A stretch of DNA of 64,000 nucleotides from Mycoavidus cysteinexigens_A. Its GTDB lineage: Bacteria; Pseudomonadota; Gammaproteobacteria; Burkholderiales; Burkholderiaceae. The translations under genes were made by a program, and so were the position numbers. Below the pieces are notes generated by a model that ran no database searches, was not told where the DNA came from, and saw only the letters and a list, made by a program, of their open reading frames with translations. Numbering within the stretch: position 1 is the first letter of the stretch; each line of letters begins with the position of its first letter. Below, piece by piece: positions 33,376 to 42,570 of the stretch. The stretch lies in the NCBI GenBank assembly GCA_031963245.1, contig JASSUC010000004.1:69710-133709 (forward strand). Reading direction: 5' to 3'.

Positions 33376-36300
33376 ATGAACGTATCATCTCAGGCTTTTG
33401 AAGCAAAACAACCCGCTGCGCGTTTGCGCGAAATTCCGTATAACTACACCTCCTTCGCTGATCGAGAAATCGTTATCCGGCTACTGGGCGAAGAAGCTTG
33501 GCAGGCGCTCGACGAATTGCGCGGGCAACGCCGTACAGGTCGCTCCGCGCGGATGCTCTATGAAGTGCTAGGGGATATTTGGGCGGTACGCCGTAATCCT
33601 TATTTACAAGACGATCTACTTGATAATCCAAAGCGCCGGACCCTGCTGATCAAAGCACTGAATCACCGCTTAGCTGAAATCGAAAAGCGGCGCCGCCTTG
33701 ATTTAGAGGCGTGTGCTGATGAAGTGAGCCGTGAACGCACGGCCCGAGTGCAGCAATTACTCGTCGCCGCTCATGGGGCCGTGGCAGCGTTTAGCGCTGA
33801 GTTTGAGCGTATCCGTGCGCTGCGCCGGCGTACGCTGAAGGTGCTAAGCCACTATACGCATAAAGATAATGTGAAATTCGATGGTCTGTCGCGTGTCTCG
33901 CATGTGACCGATGCCACCGATTGGCGGATTGAATTTCCGTTTGTCGTCCTGACCCCGGATCATGAAGCCGAAACGGCTGGTTTAGTTAAAGGCTGCATAG
34001 AACTTGGGTTGACGGTGATTCCGCGCGGTGGTGGCACCGGCTATACCGGCGGGGCGGTGCCGCTAACGCCCTGGTCAGCTGTCCTGAATACAGAAAAACT
34101 TGAGCAACTGGGCGCGGTTGAGTTGATTGAACTGCCTGGCCACGCAAGAGCGTGTCAAGCCGCCACGATTTTAAGCGGCGCCGGGGTCGTGACGCGGCGC
34201 GTCACTGAGGCAGCTGAGCAAGCAGGTTATGTCTTTGCGGTTGATCCCACTTCGCTCGATGCATCATGCATTGGTGGCAATATTGCGATGAATGCAGGTG
34301 GCAAGAAAGCGGTGTTGTGGGGTACCGCGCTGGATAACCTGCTCTGGTGGCGGATGGTCGATCCAGATGGCAATTGGCTTGAAGTGACGCGCCTTGAGCA
34401 TCATCAGGGTAAAATTCATGAGGTGCCGCTGACCCGCTTTGAATTGAAATGGTTCGATGGTAAACGCGCGCCAGGCGAAGCATTGCTGCGCACAGAGACA
34501 CTCGCGATAGAGGGTTGGCGTTTTCGTAAAGAAGGGCTGGGTAAAGATGTCACGGATAAATTTCTAGCTGGCTTGCCAGGGGTGCAAAAAGAAGGCTGCG
34601 ATGGGCTGATTACCAGTGCGCGCTGGCTTTTACACAAAATGCCGGCGCATATCCGTACCGTTTGTCTTGAGTTTTTCGGTCAGGCGCGCGATGCGATTCC
34701 AGGCATTGTTGAGATTAAGCAATATTTATTTGCAGCCTCTGCCGCGGGCCGTGCGACCTTAGCGGGCCTTGAGCATTTAGATCAACGCTATCTACGCGCT
34801 GTGGGCTATGCGGCTAAATCGAAGCAGTCTGGCGTGGACGCTACTTTGCCCAAAATGGTGCTGATTGGCGACATTGTGGGCGATGATGCAGACGCAGTGG
34901 CGGCGGCGGCCTCCGAGGTCGTACGCATCGCCAATAGCAAAAATGGTGAAGGCTTTGTTGCTGTGAGTGCCGAAGCGCGTAAGCGTTTTTGGCTGGATCG
35001 CTCGCGCACAGCGGCCATTGCGAAGCACACCAATGCGTTTAAAATCAATGAAGATGTAGTGATTCCACTCCATCGCATGGGTGAATATACAGATCATATC
35101 GAGCGGATTAATATTGAGTTGTCACTCAAGAATAAGCTGCAGTTGGTAAGCGCGCTTGAAACTTTTTTTAAGAGCCAGGCCCTGCCACTCGGTAAGAGCG
35201 GCGAAGCCAATGAAATGCCAAACGCTGAATGGCTTGAAGGCCGGCTGCAGCATGTTCTCGAGGTGCTAGACAAGGTCAACACGCGCTGGGAATATGTACG
35301 CGCAGAACTCGCTACGCCACTCGCTAGCGCCTATACTCAATTGCTGCAACTGGGCTATGCGCCGCTTGCATCCGCCTTTGAGCAACGTCTTAGCGCCCAG
35401 CCGCAGGCCAGCCTAGGCGATATCGTGCAAGACCATACCATCCGAATTTCATGGAAAAATGAAATTCTTAAGCCATTGCAACAGATTTTTAATGGCGCAG
35501 CTTTTAAGCCGATTCTCGATGAAGTGCAAGCGATTCATCAGCGCGTACTGCGTGGGCGGCTGTTTATCGCCCTGCATATGCATGCCGGCGATGGTAATGT
35601 GCATACCAATATTCCCGTCAACTCAGACAATTATGAGATGTTGCAAGACGCGCATCAGGCCGTGGCACGCATTATGCAGCTTGCTCGTTCGCTTGATGGC
35701 GTGATTTCTGGCGAGCACGGCATTGGCATCACTAAACTTGAGTTTCTGCGCGAGTCGGAGTTGGCTGACTTCCGGGCGTATAAGCGGCGGGTTGATCCTA
35801 ATGGGCATTTTAATCAAGGCAAATTGCTTGAAAATGCAGATTTACGTCATGCGTATACGCCTAGTTTTGGGCTGATGGGCTATGAATCGCTTTTAATGCA
35901 GCAATCTGATATTGGTGCGATTGCCGATAGTATTAAAGACTGCTTGCGCTGTGGTAAATGCAAGCCAGTGTGCGCCACCCACGTGCCGCGAGCGAATCTA
36001 TTATATAGCCCGCGCAATAAAATTCTGGCTACTTCGCTGTTGATTGAGGCTTTCTTATATGAGGAGCAGACGCGCCGTGGTATATCGCTGAAACATTGGG
36101 ATGAATTTAACGATGTGGCTGACCATTGCACGGTGTGCCATAAGTGTTTGTCGCCCTGTCCCGTCAATATTGATTTTGGCGATGTGTCGATGAATATGCG
36201 CAATTTATTGCGCAAAATGGGTAAGAAAAAATTTAACCCAGGAACCGCGGCCAGTTTATTTTTTCTGAATGCGACGGCACCGCGAACGATTCGTTTCGCT

Positions 36301-37356
36301 CGTCAGGTAATGATTGGCTGGGGCTATAAAATGCAACGGCTAGGCCACGTCGTGCTGAAAAAATTCGCCAAACAGCAAACCGCGCGGCCCTCTACGAGCG
36401 TGGGTAGGGCCAAGGTTGTGGAGCAGGTGATTCACTTTGTTAACAAGAAAATGCCGGGTAATTTGCCGAAAAAAACCGCACGCGCATTGCTTGACATTGA
36501 AGACAATAAAATTGTGCCGATCATTCGTAATCCGCACACCACAACAGTCGATTCAGATGCCGTGTTTTATTTTCCCGGTTGTGGCTCCGAGCGGCTTTTT
36601 TCGCAAGTCGGGCTAGCGACGCAAGCGATGTTATGGCATGTGGGCGTGCAAACCGTACTGCCCCCTGGTTATTTGTGCTGTGGCTATCCGCAACGCGGTG
36701 CCGGGCAAGAGGACAAAGCAGGAAAAATCGTCACGGATAACCGCGTGCTATTTCACCGCGTGGCTAATACCTTGAATTACCTGGATATTAAGACCGTTGT
36801 GGTCTCGTGTGGAACGTGCTATGACCAGTTGGCAGGCTATGAGTTCGACAAGATTTTTCCAGGTTGCCGGTTAATTGATATTCACGAATTCCTCCTCGAA
36901 AAAGGGGTTAAACTGGAGGGCGTAGCGGGGGTGCGTTATATGTACCATGATCCTTGTCATACGCCAATTAAAACCATGAATCCGACGCAACTGGTCAACC
37001 AGTTAATGGGTACCGAGGCGGGTCCAGGCCAAATTGAAAAAAGTGACCGTTGTTGTGGTGAGGCGGGTACATTTGCGATTACGCGCCCGGATATCTCGAC
37101 GCAAGTGCGTTTTCGTAAAGAGGAAGAACTTAAGAAAGGTGCAGCGCGCGTACGCGCGGATGGTTTTGCGGGTGAAGTTAAGGTGTTAACCAGCTGCCCA
37201 TCTTGCTTGCAAGGGCTCGCGCGCTATCATGACGATGCTAACATTGATGCAGATTATATTGTGGTTGAAATGGCGCGCCACCTGCTAGGTGAAAATTGGT
37301 TGCCCGATTATGTGAAGCAGGCTAATGCGGGAGGGATTGAACGGGTGCTAGTATGA
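33376..37356 (+). CDS. Large FAD-linked oxidase / Fe-S oxidoreductase with DUF3683 N-terminus
   Basis: A 1326-aa fusion. Residues 15-110 are DUF3683-like. An FAD-binding type 4 domain follows (VIPRGGGTGYTGGAVPLTPW), then an FAD-oxidase C-terminal domain (ALHMHAGDGNVHTNIPVN; SGEHGIGITK). Two 4Fe-4S motifs are CLRCGKCKPVC (856-866) and CTVCHKCLSPC (918-928). Two CCG cysteine domains end it (YFPGCGSERLF, LCCGYPQRGAG; HDPCHTP, CCGEAG). The layout resembles D-lactate/glycolate dehydrogenases joined to a GlpC/LldE-like subunit, feeding electrons to the respiratory chain. Substrate is not evident. It overlaps the HIT gene by 4 nt. Confidence 0.9.
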   Translation: MNVSSQAFEAKQPAARLREIPYNYTSFADREIVIRLLGEEAWQALDELRGQRRTGRSARMLYEVLGDIWAVRRNPYLQDDLLDNPKRRTLLIKALNHRLAEIEKRRRLDLEACADEVSRERTARVQQLLVAAHGAVAAFSAEFERIRALRRRTLKVLSHYTHKDNVKFDGLSRVSHVTDATDWRIEFPFVVLTPDHEAETAGLVKGCIELGLTVIPRGGGTGYTGGAVPLTPWSAVLNTEKLEQLGAVELIELPGHARACQAATILSGAGVVTRRVTEAAEQAGYVFAVDPTSLDASCIGGNIAMNAGGKKAVLWGTALDNLLWWRMVDPDGNWLEVTRLEHHQGKIHEVPLTRFELKWFDGKRAPGEALLRTETLAIEGWRFRKEGLGKDVTDKFLAGLPGVQKEGCDGLITSARWLLHKMPAHIRTVCLEFFGQARDAIPGIVEIKQYLFAASAAGRATLAGLEHLDQRYLRAVGYAAKSKQSGVDATLPKMVLIGDIVGDDADAVAAAASEVVRIANSKNGEGFVAVSAEARKRFWLDRSRTAAIAKHTNAFKINEDVVIPLHRMGEYTDHIERINIELSLKNKLQLVSALETFFKSQALPLGKSGEANEMPNAEWLEGRLQHVLEVLDKVNTRWEYVRAELATPLASAYTQLLQLGYAPLASAFEQRLSAQPQASLGDIVQDHTIRISWKNEILKPLQQIFNGAAFKPILDEVQAIHQRVLRGRLFIALHMHAGDGNVHTNIPVNSDNYEMLQDAHQAVARIMQLARSLDGVISGEHGIGITKLEFLRESELADFRAYKRRVDPNGHFNQGKLLENADLRHAYTPSFGLMGYESLLMQQSDIGAIADSIKDCLRCGKCKPVCATHVPRANLLYSPRNKILATSLLIEAFLYEEQTRRGISLKHWDEFNDVADHCTVCHKCLSPCPVNIDFGDVSMNMRNLLRKMGKKKFNPGTAASLFFLNATAPRTIRFARQVMIGWGYKMQRLGHVVLKKFAKQQTARPSTSVGRAKVVEQVIHFVNKKMPGNLPKKTARALLDIEDNKIVPIIRNPHTTTVDSDAVFYFPGCGSERLFSQVGLATQAMLWHVGVQTVLPPGYLCCGYPQRGAGQEDKAGKIVTDNRVLFHRVANTLNYLDIKTVVVSCGTCYDQLAGYEFDKIFPGCRLIDIHEFLLEKGVKLEGVAGVRYMYHDPCHTPIKTMNPTQLVNQLMGTEAGPGQIEKSDRCCGEAGTFAITRPDISTQVRFRKEEELKKGAARVRADGFAGEVKVLTSCPSCLQGLARYHDDANIDADYIVVEMARHLLGENWLPDYVKQANAGGIERVLV

Positions 37357-37796
37357 CACACTGTATGTTATGCGAAACCGCTGGGGGCGATGTACTTTGG
37401 CATGACGATAAAGTGCGGGTGGTGGCTATCGATGAAGCCGATTACCCGGGTTTTTGCCGGGTTATATGGAATAGCCATATAACTGAGTTCTCGGAGCTTG
37501 AGCCTCGGCAACGGGAGTACTTAATCGATATCGTCAGTCAAGTTGAGCGGATTATCCGGCAGGTGATGCAGCCCGTAAAAATGAACCTGGCTAGCCTTGG
37601 CAATCAAGTGCCGCATTTGCACTGGCACCTGATTCCGCGCTATGCTGATGACGCCCATTTCCCAGCGCCGATCTGGGCGCCGCGCGTGCGCGCCACAGCC
37701 GAAGCGGTTTTACAGCTACGCCGCAGCCGTGCGCTGGACTTGCCAGCAGCCATCATAAGTGGTCTTGCAAGTCAGCCGGTGGTGGCGTCTCACTAA
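37353..37796 (+). CDS. HIT family nucleotide-binding protein
   Basis: 147 aa. The histidine triad is HLHWH at residues 88-92 (QVPHLHWHLIPRY), the catalytic site of nucleotidyl hydrolases/transferases. An N-terminal CMLCE may help bind zinc. It is coupled by 4 nt to the upstream FAD/Fe-S oxidoreductase and is followed by ubiE, as in Burkholderia. Specific substrate is unknown. Confidence 0.92.
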   Translation: MTHCMLCETAGGDVLWHDDKVRVVAIDEADYPGFCRVIWNSHITEFSELEPRQREYLIDIVSQVERIIRQVMQPVKMNLASLGNQVPHLHWHLIPRYADDAHFPAPIWAPRVRATAEAVLQLRRSRALDLPAAIISGLASQPVVASH

Positions 37797-37821
37797 TGAT
37801 TTATCAAGGAAGGTTGATCTA

Positions 37822-38562
37822 ATGAGTAAAACGCACTTTGGCTTTCAGACGGTTGCTGAAAACGAGAAGGCGCGCAAAGTGGCAAACGTATTCGATTCGG
37901 TTGCCGCAAAATACGATTTAATGAATGATTTAATGTCGCTTGGCCTCCATCGGGCATGGAAAGCATTCACTATTGCGCAAGCTGGCGTAAGGCCAGGTTT
38001 TAAGGTGCTTGACTTGGCTAGCGGCACCGGAGATTTGGCTAAAACTTTTGCCAAACAAGTGGGTGACTTGAATCAAGGTGGAGAGGTTTGGCTCACTGAT
38101 ATTAATGAATCGATGTTGCGCGTGGGCCGCGACCGCTTGCTCGATCAAGGCTTGCTCACGCCCACACTGTTATGCGACGCGGAGCGCATTCCGTTTCCTG
38201 CCGGCTATTTTGATGTGGTGACGGTGGCTTTTGGTTTACGTAATATGACGCATAAAGAGGTGGCTCTCGCCGAAATGCGCCGCGTGCTCAAACCGGGTGG
38301 CAAATTATTAGTGCTTGAATTCTCAAAAATCTGGGCGCCCTTGGCTAAGCTGTATGATTTTTATTCATTTAAAATATTGCCATGGCTTGGCCACAAGGTT
38401 ACGCGTGATGCGCAGAGTTACCGCTATCTAGCTGAATCGATCCGGATCCACCCTGATCAAAACCTTTTGCAGGCGATGATGGAACAAGCCGGTTTCGATC
38501 AGGTCAATTATCATAATTTGGCGGCAGGGGCAGTTGCCCTGCATATTGGCATAAAATATTAA
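37822..38562 (+). CDS. ubiE: ubiquinone/menaquinone C-methyltransferase UbiE
   Basis: SAM-dependent C-methyltransferase of ubiquinone biosynthesis. 246 aa. The start at 37822 (MSKTHFGFQTVAENEKARKV) follows a strong AAGGAAGG site. SAM motif VLDLASGTGDLAKTF, the UbiE signature YDLMNDLMSLGLHRAWK, and VAFGLRNMTHK are visible. Next is the Tim44-like gene; the accessory ubiJ and ubiB genes that I would expect soon after are not in the window. Confidence 0.96.
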   Translation: MSKTHFGFQTVAENEKARKVANVFDSVAAKYDLMNDLMSLGLHRAWKAFTIAQAGVRPGFKVLDLASGTGDLAKTFAKQVGDLNQGGEVWLTDINESMLRVGRDRLLDQGLLTPTLLCDAERIPFPAGYFDVVTVAFGLRNMTHKEVALAEMRRVLKPGGKLLVLEFSKIWAPLAKLYDFYSFKILPWLGHKVTRDAQSYRYLAESIRIHPDQNLLQAMMEQAGFDQVNYHNLAAGAVALHIGIKY

Positions 38563-38583
38563 TTTCTAACTGGGGTCTATCCA

Positions 38584-39615
38584 ATGTTTTCTTTATCAGC
38601 TATACAGTTTGCTGATTTCTCTCTAAGTTCATGGGCTCGTGCTGGCCGGAGTTTCCTAGCGCGGCAGATGGCCAAGTTGACGTTAAAGCGCGTTATTGTG
38701 CTGATGCTAGCCAGTGTGCTCGGGCTGGGACTGATGATGCAAGAGGCTGAGGCTAAACGCATGGGCGGCGGCCGTAGCAGTGGTCGCCAAGCGCAGATGT
38801 TTAAGCGCCAGCAAGCCGCGCCTAGTCCGCGCCCAAGCCGGCCCCCTGCGGCTGCCCAGCCAACGCGTAGTCGCTGGCTGGGCCCGCTGGCCGGGATTGC
38901 TGCTGGGCTAGGGATCGGTGCTCTGTTGTCTCACCTAGGTTTAGGCGGAATGTTAGGCGGCTTGCTCTCTAACCTAATTATCATTGGCGGCATTGCTCTA
39001 CTTGGCTATTGGTTGGTGCGTTGGCTTGCCGCGCGACGCTCGCGTCATAGCGCGGCGGCTTCACCTGCGTTTATGCGTGGTGCGCAGCCGGCAACGGCTG
39101 CAAACGCTGGCTCGAATTTCGATATGCGTGCGGGTTTTGCGCAAAACCAGAAAGATATGGCGTCGCAATTTAGCGGTGGTATGGCCTCTGCTTATGCCGC
39201 AGTACAGCCTATAAACGCTGTACCAGCCGATTTTGATACGACGCTTTTTTTGCGTAACGCCAAAGTTCTGTTCGTTCGCCTACAGGCCGCTTGGGATGCC
39301 GGCGATTCGGCCGATATTCGTGAATTCACCACGCCGGCCATGTTTGCTGAGATCAAACTTGATCTAGCTGAGCGTGGTATGGCGTTGAATCAAACAGAAA
39401 TTGTGCAACTTGAAGCCATGCTGATTGGCCTTGAAGAGCAAGCAGGCGAGACTTTAGCGAGCGTGCAATTCTCAGGCTTGATTCGGGAAGAGCAGGGGAC
39501 CCATGCTCAGCCGTTTTCTGAACAATGGAATCTCACTAAACGAGGCCATGAAGGTTGGTTGCTGGCTGGCATTGAGCAAGATATTTCACCTAGCGGTGCG
39601 TCATTACTTTCTTAG
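38584..39615 (+). CDS. Tim44-like domain membrane protein
   Basis: 343 aa. An N-terminal membrane/signal segment (VIVLMLASVLGLGLMM) is followed by the family hallmark EAKRMGGGRSSGRQ, a proline-rich linker, a second hydrophobic pair (LAGIAAGLGIGALLSHLGL and LLSNLIIIGGIALLGYWLV), and a C-terminal Tim44-like/NTF2-type domain (about residues 215-335). It lies directly after ubiE as in Burkholderia. Translation could instead start at 38668 (MAKLTLKRV). Biochemical role in bacteria is not established. Confidence 0.88.
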   Translation: MFSLSAIQFADFSLSSWARAGRSFLARQMAKLTLKRVIVLMLASVLGLGLMMQEAEAKRMGGGRSSGRQAQMFKRQQAAPSPRPSRPPAAAQPTRSRWLGPLAGIAAGLGIGALLSHLGLGGMLGGLLSNLIIIGGIALLGYWLVRWLAARRSRHSAAASPAFMRGAQPATAANAGSNFDMRAGFAQNQKDMASQFSGGMASAYAAVQPINAVPADFDTTLFLRNAKVLFVRLQAAWDAGDSADIREFTTPAMFAEIKLDLAERGMALNQTEIVQLEAMLIGLEEQAGETLASVQFSGLIREEQGTHAQPFSEQWNLTKRGHEGWLLAGIEQDISPSGASLLS

Positions 39616-39644
39616 TGCGTTTGATTTAACTAAAAACATTTTGG

Positions 39645-39672
39645 GGGCGCTTCGTGTAAGCGCCCTTTATTA
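39645..39672 (+). terminator. Terminator after the Tim44-like gene
   Basis: Perfect 8-bp stem GGGCGCTT / AAGCGCCC with a 5-nt loop, followed by TTTATT. It separates the ubiE/Tim44 unit from the response regulator gene. Confidence 0.7.
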
Positions 39673-39714
39673 TGCTAGCGCTTGCATTGTCTCGCCCACT
39701 GCTCGCTAAATGCT

Positions 39715-40401
39715 ATGCCTACTCTTGCTTTAACTGTTATGTTGCTTGATGATCATCCGGTAGTACTGGATGGATTTAAGGCGCAATTATGCGCCGCGCC
39801 GGATATTAAGATCGTTGGTACTTTCATGACCAGCCGCTCGTTGCTAGCGGCGCTTAGAAGTCAGACTTGTGATGTTTTACTGATAGATTATTCATTGGGT
39901 GAGCGCGATCTTGATGGCGTTAATTTGGTTCGCTATCTAAGCGTGCGTTATGAAAGGATTAAAGTCCTGGTGGCCTCAGCGCATCACGATCCAGCCACGA
40001 TGATGTTAGTGATGCGCGCGGGCGCGCGCGGTTTTTTTAGTAAGTGCCAGAATTTAGCCGAGCTACCGCAGGCGATTCGTATCGTTGCCTCCGGGCAGGC
40101 TTACTTAGGCGTGCAGTTGGCAGAACAACTCCCTGGCCCATCTTATGCGCTAAGCGAAGTGGTCACTTTGGGGCATACGGGGCAGGATTTACATACGGAT
40201 TACGATATCTTATCCCCCCGTGAGCGTGAAGTTTTACGTTGTTGTCTTGAGGGGCTGACCTTGACGCAAATTTCAGAAAAATTCTCACGCAGTATAAAAA
40301 CAGTGAGTGCTCAAAAGAGGGCTGCTTACCGTAAATTGGGTATTCAGAATGACTGCCAACTCTTTAAAATCGGTCCCTCTTTGAAAGCACAGGTAAATTA
40401 A
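39715..40401 (+). CDS. LuxR/NarL-family response regulator
   Basis: 228 aa from MPTLALTVMLLDDHPVVLDG; in-frame codons up to 39682 are less likely. The receiver domain has the acidic pair DDHP and phospho-acceptor Asp58 (LLIDYSLGERD), plus a Lys in FFSKCQNLAEL. The LuxR HTH is LSPREREVLRCCLEGLTLTQ, then ISEKFSRSIKTVSAQKRAAY, near the C-terminus. It resembles the RcsB/BvgA type. No sensor kinase gene is adjacent, so the partner is elsewhere or lost. Targets unknown. Confidence 0.9.
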   Translation: MPTLALTVMLLDDHPVVLDGFKAQLCAAPDIKIVGTFMTSRSLLAALRSQTCDVLLIDYSLGERDLDGVNLVRYLSVRYERIKVLVASAHHDPATMMLVMRAGARGFFSKCQNLAELPQAIRIVASGQAYLGVQLAEQLPGPSYALSEVVTLGHTGQDLHTDYDILSPREREVLRCCLEGLTLTQISEKFSRSIKTVSAQKRAAYRKLGIQNDCQLFKIGPSLKAQVN

Positions 40402-40446
40402 GGTCAGCCCTTTTAGCCAAATGGCTGACTGCCTAGGGTAGTTGGT

Positions 40447-42552
40447 ATGCTATCGGCTTTGCCGCATTTATTTCCCCATCAAGCTAAAAACCACATGCAT
40501 AACCCAGTAGACCATGACAAAGCTGAACGTGCAGCAGCGCTGCGCGCGCAAATCGAACAGCACAATGAGGCCTATTACGTACAGGATGCCCCGGTAATAC
40601 CTGATGCCGAATACGACCAATTGTTTGCCGAGTTGCTAGACCTCGAAACAGAAAACCCTGATTTGCTGACACCAGACTCGCCGACGCAACGCGTAGGTGG
40701 TCAGGTTGCCGAGGGTTTTAAGCCGGTTGTGCATACGGTGCCGATGCTGTCGCTGAACAATGGTTTTAGCGATGAAGAGATTGAAGCATTTGATAAACGT
40801 TGTGCGCAAGGGCTGAATAAAACAGAATTGGATACGGCCCTAAACTATGCTTGTGAACTCAAGTTTGATGGACTTGCCGTTTCATTGCGTTACCTCGACG
40901 GGGTCCTGACGCAGGCGGCAACTCGCGGTGATGGTGTGCGTGGAGAGGAGATTACGGCCAATATCCGCACGCTACGCTCGATTCCGCTGCGTTTGCAAGG
41001 GCCGTCTATCCCTGAATTGCTTGAGGTGCGTGGCGAAGTGTTTATGCTCAAAAGTGCTTTTGCCACATTAAATGAGCGTCAGCGCGCAGCGGGTCAGCGA
41101 GAGTTTGCGAATCCGCGTAATGCAGCGGCTGGCAGCTTGCGCCAGCTCAATCCAAAAATCACCGCCAGCCGGCCACTGTCATTTTTTGCTTATGGTATAG
41201 GTGCGCTTGCCGGCGTTGCCATGCCACCCACGCACCAAGCTTTGCTGGATTGGTATCTGGAGCTGGGCCTGCCAGTCTGTGAAAGGCGTGCGGTGGTACA
41301 AGGAGCTGGGGGGTTACTTGGTTTTTTTAAAGCAATGAGCGAGCAACGCAATATTTTGCCTTATGAAATCGACGGTGTCGTGTACAAATTGAACCGTTTG
41401 GAAGATCAATTGCGGCTTGGTTTTGTTGCGCGTGCGCCGCGCTTTGCGCTGGCGCATAAATTTCCGGCACAAGAGGCCTTGACCAAGTTGCTTGCAATTG
41501 AGGTTAATGTCGGCCGCACCGGCGCGGTTACGCCAATCGCACGGCTTGAACCCGTGTTTGTGGGGGGCGCAATGGTGACCAATGCGACCCTGCATAATGA
41601 AGATGAAGTGCGGCGCAAAGATATCTTGATTGGCGATACAGTGATTGTGCGGCGGGCTGGCGATGTGATTCCAGAAGTGGTGAGCGCATTAATTGAACGC
41701 CGGCCCACTGATGCGCACCGTTTTGAGATGCCAACTGCGTGTCCAGTCTGCGGCTCTGCGATTGAACGCTTGCCCGGTGAGGCGGTTGCTCGTTGCACGG
41801 GGGCCCTGGCGTGCGCCGCACAGCGTAAGCAAGCACTGTGGCACTTTGCTCAGCGGCGCGCGCTGGAAATTGATGGTTTGGGAGAAAAAATTATCGATCA
41901 ACTGGTCGCACAAGAACTGGTGCGTACGCCTGCCGATCTGTTTAAGTTAGACGTTGCAACGCTGGTGGCGCTTGAACGTTTTGCTGACAAGTCTGCCCAA
42001 AACCTGCTTGTTGCATTGCAGCATGCTAAACAGACTACGTTGGCTCGCTTTATCTATGCACTGGGTATACGCCACGTTGGCGAGTCAACTGCGCTTGGTT
42101 TAGCGCGTTATTTCGGTGCGCTTGATCGGCTGATACAGGCGTCCCGCGAAGGATTGCTCGAAGTCGATGAAGTCGGGCCGGTCGTGGCAGAATCTATCCT
42201 CCAATTTTTTGCCCAAGCGCATAATCTTGAGGTGATTGAACAATTGCGCGCAGCCGGTGTAACTTGGCCTGAAGGGCCACCTGCTGCGCGGCCCAGTGCT
42301 GGACCGTTGGCCGGTAAGACGGTGGTCCTAACCGGCAGCTTACCTAACTTAACCCGCGAGCAAGCAAAGGCGCAACTGGAAGCCGCGGGCGCCAAAGTCG
42401 CGGCTTCAGTCTCCAGCAAAACCCATTATGTGATTGCTGGGGCAGAGGCGGGTAGCAAACTCGCGAAAGCGGAGGCGCTAGGGATTGAGGTGCTTGATGA
42501 AGAGGGCTTGCACCAACTGTTGGCAAGCGTAGCGCCGCCGCCAGATCTTTAA
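40447..42552 (+). CDS. ligA: NAD-dependent DNA ligase LigA
   Basis: Seals nicks in DNA replication and repair. The adenylated Lys is in CELKFDGLAVSLRY (residue 139 from this start). Other landmarks are the Ia domain (NEAYYVQDAPVIPDAEYDQL), RGDGVRGEEITANIRT, the four-Cys zinc finger (CPVCGS...CTGALAC), HhH repeats and a C-terminal BRCT domain (LAGKTVVLTGSLPNLTREQA). 701 aa. The ATG at 40447 has AGGG 8 nt upstream; 40495 is an alternative closer to the homologues' start. Confidence 0.96.
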   Translation: MLSALPHLFPHQAKNHMHNPVDHDKAERAAALRAQIEQHNEAYYVQDAPVIPDAEYDQLFAELLDLETENPDLLTPDSPTQRVGGQVAEGFKPVVHTVPMLSLNNGFSDEEIEAFDKRCAQGLNKTELDTALNYACELKFDGLAVSLRYLDGVLTQAATRGDGVRGEEITANIRTLRSIPLRLQGPSIPELLEVRGEVFMLKSAFATLNERQRAAGQREFANPRNAAAGSLRQLNPKITASRPLSFFAYGIGALAGVAMPPTHQALLDWYLELGLPVCERRAVVQGAGGLLGFFKAMSEQRNILPYEIDGVVYKLNRLEDQLRLGFVARAPRFALAHKFPAQEALTKLLAIEVNVGRTGAVTPIARLEPVFVGGAMVTNATLHNEDEVRRKDILIGDTVIVRRAGDVIPEVVSALIERRPTDAHRFEMPTACPVCGSAIERLPGEAVARCTGALACAAQRKQALWHFAQRRALEIDGLGEKIIDQLVAQELVRTPADLFKLDVATLVALERFADKSAQNLLVALQHAKQTTLARFIYALGIRHVGESTALGLARYFGALDRLIQASREGLLEVDEVGPVVAESILQFFAQAHNLEVIEQLRAAGVTWPEGPPAARPSAGPLAGKTVVLTGSLPNLTREQAKAQLEAAGAKVAASVSSKTHYVIAGAEAGSKLAKAEALGIEVLDEEGLHQLLASVAPPPDL

Positions 42553-42570
42553 TACCGGTGGGGCAAAATC

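Noticed and set aside
40401..40430. Hairpin GTCAGCC/GGCTGAC after the response regulator as a terminator
   Set aside because: Seven paired bases but no T tract follows, so it is not called.
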